Below the pieces are notes generated by a model. It ran no database searches, had not been told where the DNA came from, and saw nothing but the letters and a program-made list of their open reading frames with translations. Source: an uncultured Prevotellaceae bacterium (GTDB lineage Bacteria; Bacteroidota; Bacteroidia; Bacteroidales; Bacteroidaceae). Taken from it: DNA of 55,570 nt. Shown here piece after piece: positions 26,057 through 34,196 of this stretch. The stretch is taken from positions 1 through 55,570 of the forward strand of contig CAMOTI010000052.1 of the NCBI GenBank assembly GCA_946625675.1, read 5' to 3'. A program made the position numbers and the translations under genes. Each line of letters starts with the position of its first letter. The first letter of the stretch is position 1.

Positions 26057-27358
26057 TCAACGACGGGTGTCGTTCAGCTGAAGTTTGTTCGGCTGACGGC
26101 GGGTGGCCTTACGGGCTGATGCCTTGCGGGCCAAACGCTCGTAACGGCTGAACGGACGCATCAGCTGGCTCGACGCCTTGGCCTTACGTGCCTGAACATA
26201 GTTCACTTCGTTTTTCTCAGGAATCTCAACTTCAGGCTTGCCGGTATACGTACCAGTCACCTTGCCTCCGGCCTCTGTCACGAGATCCAACACGAAGGTC
26301 ACGGTCTCACCGTCGCTCGTAGCCTTGATCGTTCCGCCGGTAATCATAGCCGACTTGCCGTAGCCGTAGTATTTCTCACCGGTTTTCGAATCAACCTGCT
26401 CAGAAATCTCGTCAACGTAAGTTCCGGTCCATGCCGGCTCACCCTGAGATTCTGTAACAGTTCCTGGCTGGAAGGTCCACTCCTCGAACTTGTTCAGTTC
26501 TGCGATTGAGAAGTCAGCGTTCAGCTGGTTCAGGTCGAGATCCTTGCTGTACTCTGTGAACAAGTCGATGGCCATCATATAGCCAGGTTTCAGGAACTCT
26601 TGCTTCTCCCAGTCATAATCAGCTGCGAAGATAGAGAGATAGTAGTTGCTGAGCTCACTCTTCGTGAAGTGATAGTAAGAGCCGGCGCACTCCGTCATCT
26701 CACCAAGGTTCACGTCGCCCTCAAGCACTTCGTAAAGCGGCTCTTCCTCCGTACGGTAGTCATCCACGGAGATTTTTCCAACATAAGTGCCCTGGATGTT
26801 GCCGTCGGCAATCTTGTTGCCGTCACCGTCCACATAGAACATATCGAGGTCGCAGGCGATGGTGAACTTGCCATTGCCGTTGTTTGTCACTTTCATCGTA
26901 CCGCTTTCGATGAAGTCGGTGTAGGATTCGTCCTCGCCTTCATACTTCATCTCCACGAAAGAGAGGTAGAAACCGACATCTTCGTTGATAATCTTGAAGT
27001 TGTCGGTAAGCTCCAGGTTGGTCTTGTAGGTGCCGACAGGAAGAGTCAGGGTCTCTCCAGCTTCAGGCATCTTGCCGTTCACGGCCAGCGTGATCGCGAA
27101 GCCAGGAGATGTCAGATAACCAGCGTCGTCGATTGTACCGTTGTTGATCTCAACCATATACATACCGGTACCTGTTCCTACATAGTCGCCATAAAAGCCA
27201 CACCAGAACTGGTCGGCCTCGAACTTCACGTCAAGGTCCTGGTCCTCGCCGCCTGGCTGCTCACCACCATGATTTCTTGGCTTCGGGTCATCATCGCTAC
27301 ATGCGACCATGCCCATGCCCACTACTGCCACAAAAAGCAGATAAAAGAATTTCTTCAT
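26057..27358 (-). CDS. Secreted lipoprotein of unknown function with basic C-terminal tail
   Basis: A 433-aa lipoprotein (MKKFFYLLFVAVVGMGMVAC lipobox, then SDDDPKP). The body is strongly acidic and beta-rich, with two similar halves: FWCGFYGDYVGTGTGMY / TGTYVDEIS and repeated YVGKISVDD / GTYTGKPEV segments, suggesting a duplicated beta-sandwich or barrel. I do not recognise the family. The last 45 or so residues are unlike the rest: rich in Lys, Arg, Ser and Ala (RYERLARKASARKATRR) with almost no acidic residues. The gene follows asd on the same strand after 38 bp, so it may be co-transcribed. Confidence 0.8.
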   Translation of the reverse strand: MKKFFYLLFVAVVGMGMVACSDDDPKPRNHGGEQPGGEDQDLDVKFEADQFWCGFYGDYVGTGTGMYMVEINNGTIDDAGYLTSPGFAITLAVNGKMPEAGETLTLPVGTYKTNLELTDNFKIINEDVGFYLSFVEMKYEGEDESYTDFIESGTMKVTNNGNGKFTIACDLDMFYVDGDGNKIADGNIQGTYVGKISVDDYRTEEEPLYEVLEGDVNLGEMTECAGSYYHFTKSELSNYYLSIFAADYDWEKQEFLKPGYMMAIDLFTEYSKDLDLNQLNADFSIAELNKFEEWTFQPGTVTESQGEPAWTGTYVDEISEQVDSKTGEKYYGYGKSAMITGGTIKATSDGETVTFVLDLVTEAGGKVTGTYTGKPEVEIPEKNEVNYVQARKAKASSQLMRPFSRYERLARKASARKATRRQPNKLQLNDTRR

Positions 27359-27396
27359 GTCAAAATAAGGTTTTTAGATTACGTAATATTAATAGG

Positions 27397-28413
27397 TTAT
27401 TTCTTATCGAACTCGCCTTGCTGAATGAGGTACTCACCAATCTGGACAGCATTCAGAGCCGCACCTTTCTTGATTTGGTCGCCCGACAGCCAGAATGTGA
27501 TTCCGTTCTCGTTAGCCAGGTCCTTGCGGATTCGGCCCACATACACGTCGTCCTTGCCGGCGGTGAACAGAGGCATCGGATATTTCTGGTTCTTCGGGTC
27601 GTCAATCACGGTCACACCGGGAGCGGCGTCGATGGCTTTGCGTACCACGTCAACATCAAGTGGTTGCTCCGTCTCAACCCATACAGCCTCACTGTGGGCG
27701 CGCAGGGAAGAGATTCGCACGCACATGGCAGAACAGCTGGCATCTGTGTGCATGATCTTACGGGTCTCGTTGAACATCTTCATCTCCTCCTTCGTATACC
27801 CATTGTCCTGGAACACGTCTATCTGAGGAATCACATTGTAGGCCAGCTGGTAAGCGAACTTATTCACCGTCACAGGCTTGCCTTCTACCAGCTCCTTATA
27901 CTGCTGCTGCAACTCTGCCATGGCAGATGCGCCGGCACCGCTCGCACTCTGGTAGCTGGCTACGTGAATACGCTTGATATGGCTCAGATTCTCAATTGGC
28001 TGAAGAACAACAACCATCATGATGGTCGTGCAGTTAGGGTTCGCGATGATGCCGCGCGGACGGACCAACGCATCCTTTGCATTGCACTCGGGCACGACCA
28101 ATGGCACATCGTCGTCCATACGGAACGCGCTGGAGTTGTCTATCATCACCGTGCCAAACTTTGTGATATCCTCAGCAAATTCCTTGGAAGTTCCGGCACC
28201 AGCCGAAGTGAACGCAATGTCAACGCCTTTGAAGTCGTCGCCATGCTTCAGAAGCTGAACCTCATATTCCTTTCCGCGGAAGGTGTATTTTCTTCCGGCA
28301 CTACGGGTGGAACCGAACAGCACCAGTTCGTCAATCGGGAAATTTCTCTCATCCAATACGCGCAAGAACTCCTGCCCTACAGCACCGCTTGCGCCAACAA
28401 TCGCTACTTTCAT
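27397..28413 (-). CDS. asd: Aspartate-semialdehyde dehydrogenase
   Basis: A 338-aa cytoplasmic enzyme converting aspartyl phosphate to aspartate semialdehyde for lysine/diaminopimelate, methionine and threonine synthesis. It starts [20 protein letters not shown] (NADP-binding GASGAVG). The catalytic cysteine is in [12 protein letters not shown], the substrate-binding segment is [13 protein letters not shown], and the C-terminal half includes [15 protein letters not shown]. Length is normal. It is divergent from the antiporter across a 436-bp promoter-rich spacer. Confidence 0.97.
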   Translation of the reverse strand: MKVAIVGASGAVGQEFLRVLDERNFPIDELVLFGSTRSAGRKYTFRGKEYEVQLLKHGDDFKGVDIAFTSAGAGTSKEFAEDITKFGTVMIDNSSAFRMDDDVPLVVPECNAKDALVRPRGIIANPNCTTIMMVVVLQPIENLSHIKRIHVASYQSASGAGASAMAELQQQYKELVEGKPVTVNKFAYQLAYNVIPQIDVFQDNGYTKEEMKMFNETRKIMHTDASCSAMCVRISSLRAHSEAVWVETEQPLDVDVVRKAIDAAPGVTVIDDPKNQKYPMPLFTAGKDDVYVGRIRKDLANENGITFWLSGDQIKKGAALNAVQIGEYLIQQGEFDKK

Positions 28414-28606
28414 AAAAAATTTTTAATACTTATTTGTATGTGAAAAGTGAAGTGGCGATGACTCGTCAAACACGATCTTCACCTCTTAAAAATGAAATAT
28501 TTTGCAAAATTATGAATTTTTATTCAGTTTTCCCTACTTTTGATTGCAAAATATTACTAAAAATTCCAATATTATGGTATTTTTGTAAGAAAAAGCGCAT
28601 TTTTAT

Positions 28607-28637
28607 TTTGTTTTATGACAGTTCATTCGTAACTTTG
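28607..28637 (+). promoter_or_regulatory. Tandem promoter 1 of the antiporter gene
   Basis: TTTG (28607-28610), exactly 19 bp, TAACTTTG (28630-28637): a perfect consensus. The -7 element continues into a hairpin-forming GGCTACGCCGAAGT segment. Confidence 0.8.
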
Positions 28638-28691
28638 GCTACGCCGAAGTCACTTTCGCTCGAAAAGGACAATTAAAAACTGCGTTTTTAT

Positions 28692-28722
28692 TTTGCATTT
28701 TGCTCGCTTATTCGTAACTTTG
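28692..28722 (+). promoter_or_regulatory. Tandem promoter 2 of the antiporter gene
   Basis: TTTG (28692-28695), 19 bp, TAACTTTG (28715-28722). It lies 85 bp after promoter 1, within a directly repeated module. AACTTTGGC-tgc-GCCGAAGTT can fold into a 9-bp hairpin with one G-U pair that includes part of the -7 box. Confidence 0.8.
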
Positions 28723-28777
28723 GCTGCGCCGAAGTTACTTCCGCTCGAAAATGAAAAATTAAAAACTGCGTTTTTAT

Positions 28778-28808
28778 TTTGCATTTTGCTCGCTTATTCG
28801 TAACTTTG
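28778..28808 (+). promoter_or_regulatory. Tandem promoter 3 of the antiporter gene
   Basis: TTTG (28778-28781), 19 bp, TAACTTTG (28801-28808), 86 bp after promoter 2. It ends in TAACTTTGCATACGG without the hairpin arm and lies about 35 bp before the first-gene start region, so it is the most direct promoter. Confidence 0.82.
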
Positions 28809-28849
28809 CATACGGATGTGACGAACGCATCCTGCCCAAACCTGTCAAC

Positions 28850-30994
28850 ATGGACTCCATCACTCAATACATACAGCTGCCAATACAAAATCCAACGCTT
28901 GTTTTTTTCATCGTATTGGCCATCATTCTGTTTGCCCCCATTGTGTTCTCAAAACTGAGAATTCCGCATATCGTGGGCATGATCATAGCCGGCGCCATCA
29001 TTGGCGAGCATGGCTTCAACATCTTGGAACGTGATGACAGTTTCAGGCTTTTTGGACAGGTGGGTATATACTACATCATGTTCCTCGCTGGACTGGAGAT
29101 GAACCTGGGTGGCCTCAAGGAAAACCGAAGAAGCGGTATCACATTCGGACTGCTCACTGCTTTGATTCCATTTATTTTAGGATACGCTTCTGGGTATTAC
29201 CTGCTGCATTACACCCACATGGCGTCTTTACTGCTGGCTTGCATATTCGCATCCCACACGTTGGTGGCATATCCCATTGTTGCACGATATGGCGTGTCAC
29301 GGAGTCAGAGTGTCCAGACTGCCGTCGTTGGCACGATGATTGCCTTGTTGTTCGCCCTGGTTGTACTCGCTGGCATATCCGGCATTTTCAACGGGGAGGG
29401 AGGTATGCGGTTCTGGATGCTTTTCGTACTGAAATTCGCACTCTTCATCACTTTTCTCTTCTTTATTCTGCCTATATGCGTGCGAGCGTTCTTTAAGAAA
29501 TTCGCAGACCCGGTTCTGCAGTTCTCATTCGTACTCGCAGCCATGATGCTTTGTGCGGTCGTAGCCGACCTGTGCGGGCTGGAGGGTATCTTGGGAGCTT
29601 TCCTTTCGGGGCTGGTGTTCAACCGCTACGTCCCCCACAGCGGACCACTGATGAACCGCGTGGAGTTCGTGGGCAATGCCATATTCATCCCCTTCTTCCT
29701 CATCGGAGTGGGCATGCTTGTCAACATCAAGCCACTCTTTGAAAGCACCGAGCCGGTATTCGTCGTGCTGGTGATGGTGGTGGCTGGAACATTGTCGAAA
29801 TGGATAGCAGCTTACTGCAGTCGCAAGATTCTGAAACTCAAGAGCCATGACGGACTCATGCTCTTCGGGCTGAGCGAGGCGCACGCAGCCGGAGCTCTGG
29901 CTATGGTGATGGTGGGCAACAGCCTTATCAGCACCGACGGAACGCCTCTGATGAGCAGTGCTGTGCTCGACGGAGTCGTGGTGATGATTCTCTTGTCATG
30001 CATCATCAGCTCCATCGCAACAGAGCAGGCCGCAAAGCAACTGAAAATCTCGGAGGGGAGCAAAGCCTCAGAACAACAAAAGAAAGGAGACGACGAGAAG
30101 ATTCTGATACCGATAAACGAGTTGGAAGACATATCCAACCTTGTAGGAATTGGAATCATGATGCGCAACGAACATCTCAACCGAGGCTTGATATGCCTCA
30201 ATATCGTGAACGACGAGGCCGACATCAGCGAAGGAATGCAGCACAGCAAGGAATGTCTCGACAAGGCAAAGCGAATCTGCGACGGATCAAACGTGAAAGT
30301 GCAGCTGCAAAGCCGAATTGCGGTGGACTATGCCAGCGCCACGACCCATGCATTCAGGGAGAACGACGCATCTGAGATTCTTATCGGGCTCCACCGCAAG
30401 CGTACCCCAAACGACACACTGCTTGGTGATTTCACAAAGCGGCTGACGAATATGACGAGAAGGCAGATTATTGCGGCTCACTTCTCCATTCCTCACAACA
30501 CAATCCGACGTATTGTCGTGGCCATGCCCGAAAAAGCTGAGTTTGAAAGCGGATTCACACGATGGCTGGAACGAATAGCACGGATAGTTGACGATGTGGG
30601 CTGTGAACTTTTCTTCTTCGGACTTCCCGGAGCACTCAACAGCGCAAAAAACTACCTCGACAAGTCGCACAAAGTCCTCAGAACTAAATTCACACCATTC
30701 CACATGAAGGAAGGCTTGGAACAACTGAAAGACGTTGTGAACGACGACCACCTGCTTGTCATTGTCAGCGCAAGGCATGGCACGATCAGCTACCAGTCGA
30801 ACATCACAAAAATCAACGAGGCTATCAAGAAGCATTTCAGCCAGACCAGCATCATGATTATATTCCCCGACCAAAAAGAGGAAAACGAAGACAGTCCGGA
30901 CAAGCGTACTTTCGCTGACCCACACGACCAGGACAACTACCACTCTTCAGCCATCACCAACTGGCTGTCAAAATGGGTTGCAAAAATCGGATAA
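28850..30994 (+). CDS. CPA2-family cation/proton antiporter with cytoplasmic Usp-like region
   Basis: A 714-aa inner-membrane transporter. Residues about 12-390 hold some twelve hydrophobic helices of the Na+/H+ exchanger fold, with IPHIVGMIIAGAIIGEHG near the start, MFLAGLEMNL, LLACIFASHTLVAYPIVAR and LFGLSEAHAAGALAMVMVG. From about 410 the protein is soluble and resembles one or two universal-stress-protein-like domains (KILIPINELEDIS, RRIVVAMPEKAEFESGFTRWLERIARIVDDVG, split here by description only) rather than the TrkA-N/C domains of KefC. The transported cation (Na+ or K+) cannot be read. Three tandem promoters precede it; the stop codon is followed at once by a GTAG-footed palindrome. 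Confidence 0.9.
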   Translation: MDSITQYIQLPIQNPTLVFFIVLAIILFAPIVFSKLRIPHIVGMIIAGAIIGEHGFNILERDDSFRLFGQVGIYYIMFLAGLEMNLGGLKENRRSGITFGLLTALIPFILGYASGYYLLHYTHMASLLLACIFASHTLVAYPIVARYGVSRSQSVQTAVVGTMIALLFALVVLAGISGIFNGEGGMRFWMLFVLKFALFITFLFFILPICVRAFFKKFADPVLQFSFVLAAMMLCAVVADLCGLEGILGAFLSGLVFNRYVPHSGPLMNRVEFVGNAIFIPFFLIGVGMLVNIKPLFESTEPVFVVLVMVVAGTLSKWIAAYCSRKILKLKSHDGLMLFGLSEAHAAGALAMVMVGNSLISTDGTPLMSSAVLDGVVVMILLSCIISSIATEQAAKQLKISEGSKASEQQKKGDDEKILIPINELEDISNLVGIGIMMRNEHLNRGLICLNIVNDEADISEGMQHSKECLDKAKRICDGSNVKVQLQSRIAVDYASATTHAFRENDASEILIGLHRKRTPNDTLLGDFTKRLTNMTRRQIIAAHFSIPHNTIRRIVVAMPEKAEFESGFTRWLERIARIVDDVGCELFFFGLPGALNSAKNYLDKSHKVLRTKFTPFHMKEGLEQLKDVVNDDHLLVIVSARHGTISYQSNITKINEAIKKHFSQTSIMIIFPDQKEENEDSPDKRTFADPHDQDNYHSSAITNWLSKWVAKIG

Positions 30995-31100
30995 GTAGAG
31001 ACGCGCCGCGGCGCGTATTCCAACCACCCCTCTTCCCCACACCCCTTCATTAAACTCTAAACCCTCAACTCTAAACTCTCAACTCTAAACTCTCAACTAA
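30995..31100. repeat. Family A-like palindrome and 7-bp minisatellite
   Basis: GTAG directly follows the antiporter stop codon and precedes a perfect 16-bp palindrome, ACGCGCCGCGGCGCGT (31001-31016). At 31052-31100 seven 7-bp units alternate AAACTCT and CAACTCT, ending a few bases before the next ATG. Confidence 0.88.
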
Positions 31101-31105
31101 AAAAA

Positions 31106-31756
31106 ATGATCTCTCTCAGCAACATAACGAAAAGCTTCGGCTCACTGCAAGTACTGAAAGGCATCTCCCTTCACATTGACAAGGGGGAGATTGTCAGCAT
31201 CGTGGGCCCTTCGGGAGCAGGAAAGACCACCTTGCTCCAGATTATGGGCACACTGGACAAACCTGACACCGGCAGCGTGGTCATCAACGGGACAGACGTG
31301 ACGAAGATGAAAGACCGGGAACTCTCACGTTTCCGTAATCTGCATCTCGGATTCGTTTTCCAGTTCCACCAATTACTGCCGGAGTTCACAGCACTTGAGA
31401 ATGTGATGATTCCTGCGATGATAGCGCGTAAGGCTAAGAAAGAATATGAGCCACGCGCCAAAGAGCTGCTCGACTTGCTGGGATTGTCCGACCGCATGAC
31501 CCACAAGCCGAACGAGCTGTCGGGCGGAGAGAAGCAGAGGGTTGCCGTGGCCAGGGCATTGATCAACAACCCCGACGTGATTCTGGCAGATGAGCCATCG
31601 GGCAGCCTCGACTCGGCGAACAAATCTGAACTCCATCAGCTTTTCTTCGACTTGAGAAAGCAATTCAACCAGACTTTCGTCATCGTGACACACGACGAGT
31701 CGCTCGCGGCAACCACAGACCGGACTATCAACCTCAAGGACGGACTCATCATATAA
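31106..31756 (+). CDS. ABC transporter ATP-binding protein, LolD-like
   Basis: A 216-aa ATPase. Walker [13 protein letters not shown], the Q-loop region [18 protein letters not shown], signature [15 protein letters not shown], Walker [14 protein letters not shown] and switch His in VIVTHDESL are all intact. The sequence is of the LolD/MacB/FtsE group, which drives lipoprotein release or mechanotransmission together with a FtsX/LolC-type permease. No permease gene is adjacent, so the partner is encoded elsewhere. The lolD name is plausible but not certain. Confidence 0.87.
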   Translation: MISLSNITKSFGSLQVLKGISLHIDKGEIVSIVGPSGAGKTTLLQIMGTLDKPDTGSVVINGTDVTKMKDRELSRFRNLHLGFVFQFHQLLPEFTALENVMIPAMIARKAKKEYEPRAKELLDLLGLSDRMTHKPNELSGGEKQRVAVARALINNPDVILADEPSGSLDSANKSELHQLFFDLRKQFNQTFVIVTHDESLAATTDRTINLKDGLII

Positions 31757-31767
31757 TAATTTAAAAA

Positions 31768-31830
31768 GTCTAAAAAACATAGAGCATCTAGAACTTCTAG
31801 AATATCTAGAGCATCTGGAAAATCTAGAAA
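31768..31830. repeat. 9-bp minisatellite (TCTAGA core) before the CvfB-like gene
   Basis: About seven units with a 9-bp period (CATCTAGAA, CTTCTAGAA, TATCTAGAG, CATCTGGAA, AATCTAGAA), the same core as at 10251 and 12996, again in a same-strand gene junction. Confidence 0.9.
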
Positions 31831-31852
31831 AAACTAAAAAAAAGGAAACTTT

Positions 31853-32719
31853 ATGATACGATTAGGCAAACATAACATCATGGAGGTAGTGCGCGAAGTG
31901 GACTTCGGCATGTATCTCGACGCTGGCGAGGTGGGCGAGGTGCTCATCCCACGCAAATACATACCAGAAGGGACAAAAGTGGGCGACAGCCTGCGTGTTT
32001 TTCTCCATCTCGACAGCGAGGAGCGTCTGGTGGCAACAACCGAGGAGCCAAAAGTGGAAGTGAACGAGTTTGCCTATCTTGAAGTGAAGTGGGTGAACGA
32101 ATACGGCGCATTCCTCGACTGGGGGCTGACGAAAGACCTCTTCTGTCCGTTCAAGGAGCAGAAGATGCGGATGGTGCAAGGCAGGAAATACCTGATTTTC
32201 TGCTATATCGACCCCGTAACCTACCGCATAGTGGCATCAGCCAAAGTGGACAAGTTCCTGTCGGACGAGATGCCGCCATACAGTTCAGGAGAAGAAGTCG
32301 ACATCCTCATACATCAGAAATCCGACCTGGGCATGAAAGCCATCGTCGACGGTAAATACAGGGGACTGATCTTCGACAACGAGATATTCCAGCCTCTTCA
32401 CACCGGCGACAAATTGAAAGCCTACGTGAAACAGGTGAGACCGGACGGGAAGATCGATCTGAAGCTCCAACGATATTTCGGAAAAAAACGCATCACGACG
32501 TTCAGCGACCAGCTGCTGCAGTATCTGAAGGCTTGCAAGGACGGATTCTGCCCGCTCCATGACAAGTCGGACGCCGAGGATATCTACTCCACGTTCGGCG
32601 TCAGCAAGAAGACGTTCAAGCGTGGCGTGGGCGACCTCTACAAGCATCAGTTCATCACGCTACTGCCCGACGGTATACAACTCACGCCAAAGGGAGCGGC
32701 TGAAGGAGCCGAAGACTGA
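31853..32719 (+). CDS. CvfB/YitL-family S1 RNA-binding protein
   Basis: A 288-aa protein with S1-like domains in a row and a C-terminal winged helix, the layout of CvfB (virulence factor B)/YitL. The N-terminal S1-like part reads VVREVDFGMYLDAGEVGEVLIP; the second includes LEVKWVNEYGAFLDWGLTKDLFCP; the third GMKAIVDGKYRGLIFDNE with LKAYVKQVRPDGKIDL. The winged helix is at about 235-288 (FGVSKKTFKRGVGDLYK). Family members bind RNA and influence gene expression; the target is not known here. Confidence 0.88.
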   Translation: MIRLGKHNIMEVVREVDFGMYLDAGEVGEVLIPRKYIPEGTKVGDSLRVFLHLDSEERLVATTEEPKVEVNEFAYLEVKWVNEYGAFLDWGLTKDLFCPFKEQKMRMVQGRKYLIFCYIDPVTYRIVASAKVDKFLSDEMPPYSSGEEVDILIHQKSDLGMKAIVDGKYRGLIFDNEIFQPLHTGDKLKAYVKQVRPDGKIDLKLQRYFGKKRITTFSDQLLQYLKACKDGFCPLHDKSDAEDIYSTFGVSKKTFKRGVGDLYKHQFITLLPDGIQLTPKGAAEGAED

Positions 32720-32911
32720 ACCTTTGAACTTTATGCTTGGACTTTATGCCTCACCGTCTGTTCCACATGAAAGCCATCCATGGCTGACTATCGTCTTGTC
32801 TTCTCGGTTTCTTGTCTTCTCGTCTTCATCAAAACAAGACAACTTATTTTTTTACTGTCACTTTAGCCGTGCGGATGGTTGTACCCCATAAACCTGCCGT
32901 GTAATAGAACA

Positions 32912-34093
32912 ATGAAAAAAGGATTGACATATCTGTTTTTGATTCTGCTCAGCATCGTAATAGCGGGATGTGGAGCACCCCATTCTCCTTCAGAGGGGGA
33001 GGGGGCTGACACCCTTGCCGCAGACAGCCCGGTGGCCCCCGTGGCTAAGATCGACTCTGTCTACATCAGCCAGCTGACGAACGACCAGATTGACAGCCTT
33101 GAGTTCAGGCTCACCCACCACTACACCATCAACGACAACTTCAAGGTGCTGGCCGACTCCATCAAGCTCGTGCCGCGAGAGGACGAGCAAAGCGACACAA
33201 CTTATGTGTTTCGCAACGAGATGCTGGCCATCGTGAAAGTGAAGCGGAATTTCGTATCGGCTGAGGACTCTCTGGAGCTCTCGCAGGCCGACGTGAACCT
33301 GATGAAGTCGATGGAAGAGGCCAATCAGCAGGTGGACCAGTCATCTCCTCCTCCATCCGACCTTGTGGCGGCTCAAGCCAAGGACTCAACGCTCTCGATT
33401 CCCGCAGACACAGTATGGGTGAAGGTGGCAACCGAACATAAGACCATGGGATGGATAACCGAAAGCACGCTGCTCAAGCATACGGTGCCCAACGACAGCA
33501 TCTCGGAGCTGCTGCGTTCGCTCACCAACACACGACTGCTGTGGATGGGAGGCCTGCTGCTGCTCGGTATTCTGGGCGTGTACATCCACAGATGGTACAA
33601 CAAGAAAAACATACGCATGGTGAAAATCAACGAGATGGACTCGCTCTACCCGTTCCTCTTCATCATGCTCATCGCCATGTTGGCCTGCCTGTATTCCAGC
33701 ATACAGAATTTCGCACCGGAATACTGGCAAGAGTATTATTTCCACCCTACCCTCAACCCCTTCCTGCTGCCACCGGTTATGGCCATCCTCGTCATTCTGG
33801 TTTGGCTCATCATCATCGTGTTCATCGCACTCCTTATGGAGACCTACAACCACTTCTCGTTTGCAAGAGGTGTGGCGTATTTCCTCGAAATCATGGGAGC
33901 GTCCATGTTCGTATACCTGTTCATATCATGGACTACTCGCATCTATATCGGCTACATGCTGTTCATCATCCTCACATGGTTCCTCTGGGTGCTCTACAAC
34001 GGCTACGTGAAATACAAATACCAATGTCCCAAATGCGGGGAGAAAGTTCGCAGCAAAGGCAAATGCCCCAAATGCGGTGCGATTTTGGAGTAA
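32912..34093 (+). CDS. Membrane lipoprotein with C-terminal zinc ribbon
   Basis: A 393-aa protein starting MKKGLTYLFLILLSIVIAGC (lipobox IAGC). The N-terminal 200 residues are extracytoplasmic and include an SH3-like VWVKVATEHKTMGWITESTLL. Five hydrophobic segments follow, among them LLWMGGLLLLGILGVYIH, FLFIMLIAMLACLYSSI and MLFIILTWFLWVLYNGYV. The C-terminus is a short zinc ribbon, CPKCGEKVRSKGKCPKCG. Function unknown; such zinc-ribbon membrane proteins are frequent in Bacteroidetes. The start is the ATG at 32912; an upstream in-frame TTG would bury the signal peptide. Confidence 0.8.
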   Translation: MKKGLTYLFLILLSIVIAGCGAPHSPSEGEGADTLAADSPVAPVAKIDSVYISQLTNDQIDSLEFRLTHHYTINDNFKVLADSIKLVPREDEQSDTTYVFRNEMLAIVKVKRNFVSAEDSLELSQADVNLMKSMEEANQQVDQSSPPPSDLVAAQAKDSTLSIPADTVWVKVATEHKTMGWITESTLLKHTVPNDSISELLRSLTNTRLLWMGGLLLLGILGVYIHRWYNKKNIRMVKINEMDSLYPFLFIMLIAMLACLYSSIQNFAPEYWQEYYFHPTLNPFLLPPVMAILVILVWLIIIVFIALLMETYNHFSFARGVAYFLEIMGASMFVYLFISWTTRIYIGYMLFIILTWFLWVLYNGYVKYKYQCPKCGEKVRSKGKCPKCGAILE

Positions 34094-34102
34094 AAGCTGT
34101 TT

Positions 34103-34130
34103 GCTATTTACGATTTACTATTTACTTGAT
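34103..34130. repeat. 7-bp minisatellite (ACNATTT)
   Basis: Four units with 7-bp period (GCTATTT, ACGATTT, ACTATTT, ACTTGAT) between convergent genes. Confidence 0.65.
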
Positions 34131-34196
34131 TATTCCACTATTTCGGCTATTTGCTTGCACAACAAGCATCTTAGTGTTTTCAGGAATCCTGATTTG

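Larger units (their letters stand above)
28621..28808 (+). repeat. 85-bp promoter-hairpin module in direct tandem repeat
   Basis: Two near-identical modules (from TAACTTTGGCT through CGCTCGAAAA, a short AT-rich spacer, TTAAAAACTGCG, TTTTTATTTTGC, TTTTGCTCGCTTATTCG) end at a third promoter. The modules differ at a few positions (for example GAAGTCACTTTC against GAAGTTACTTCC), so the duplication is not brand new. Confidence 0.9.
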
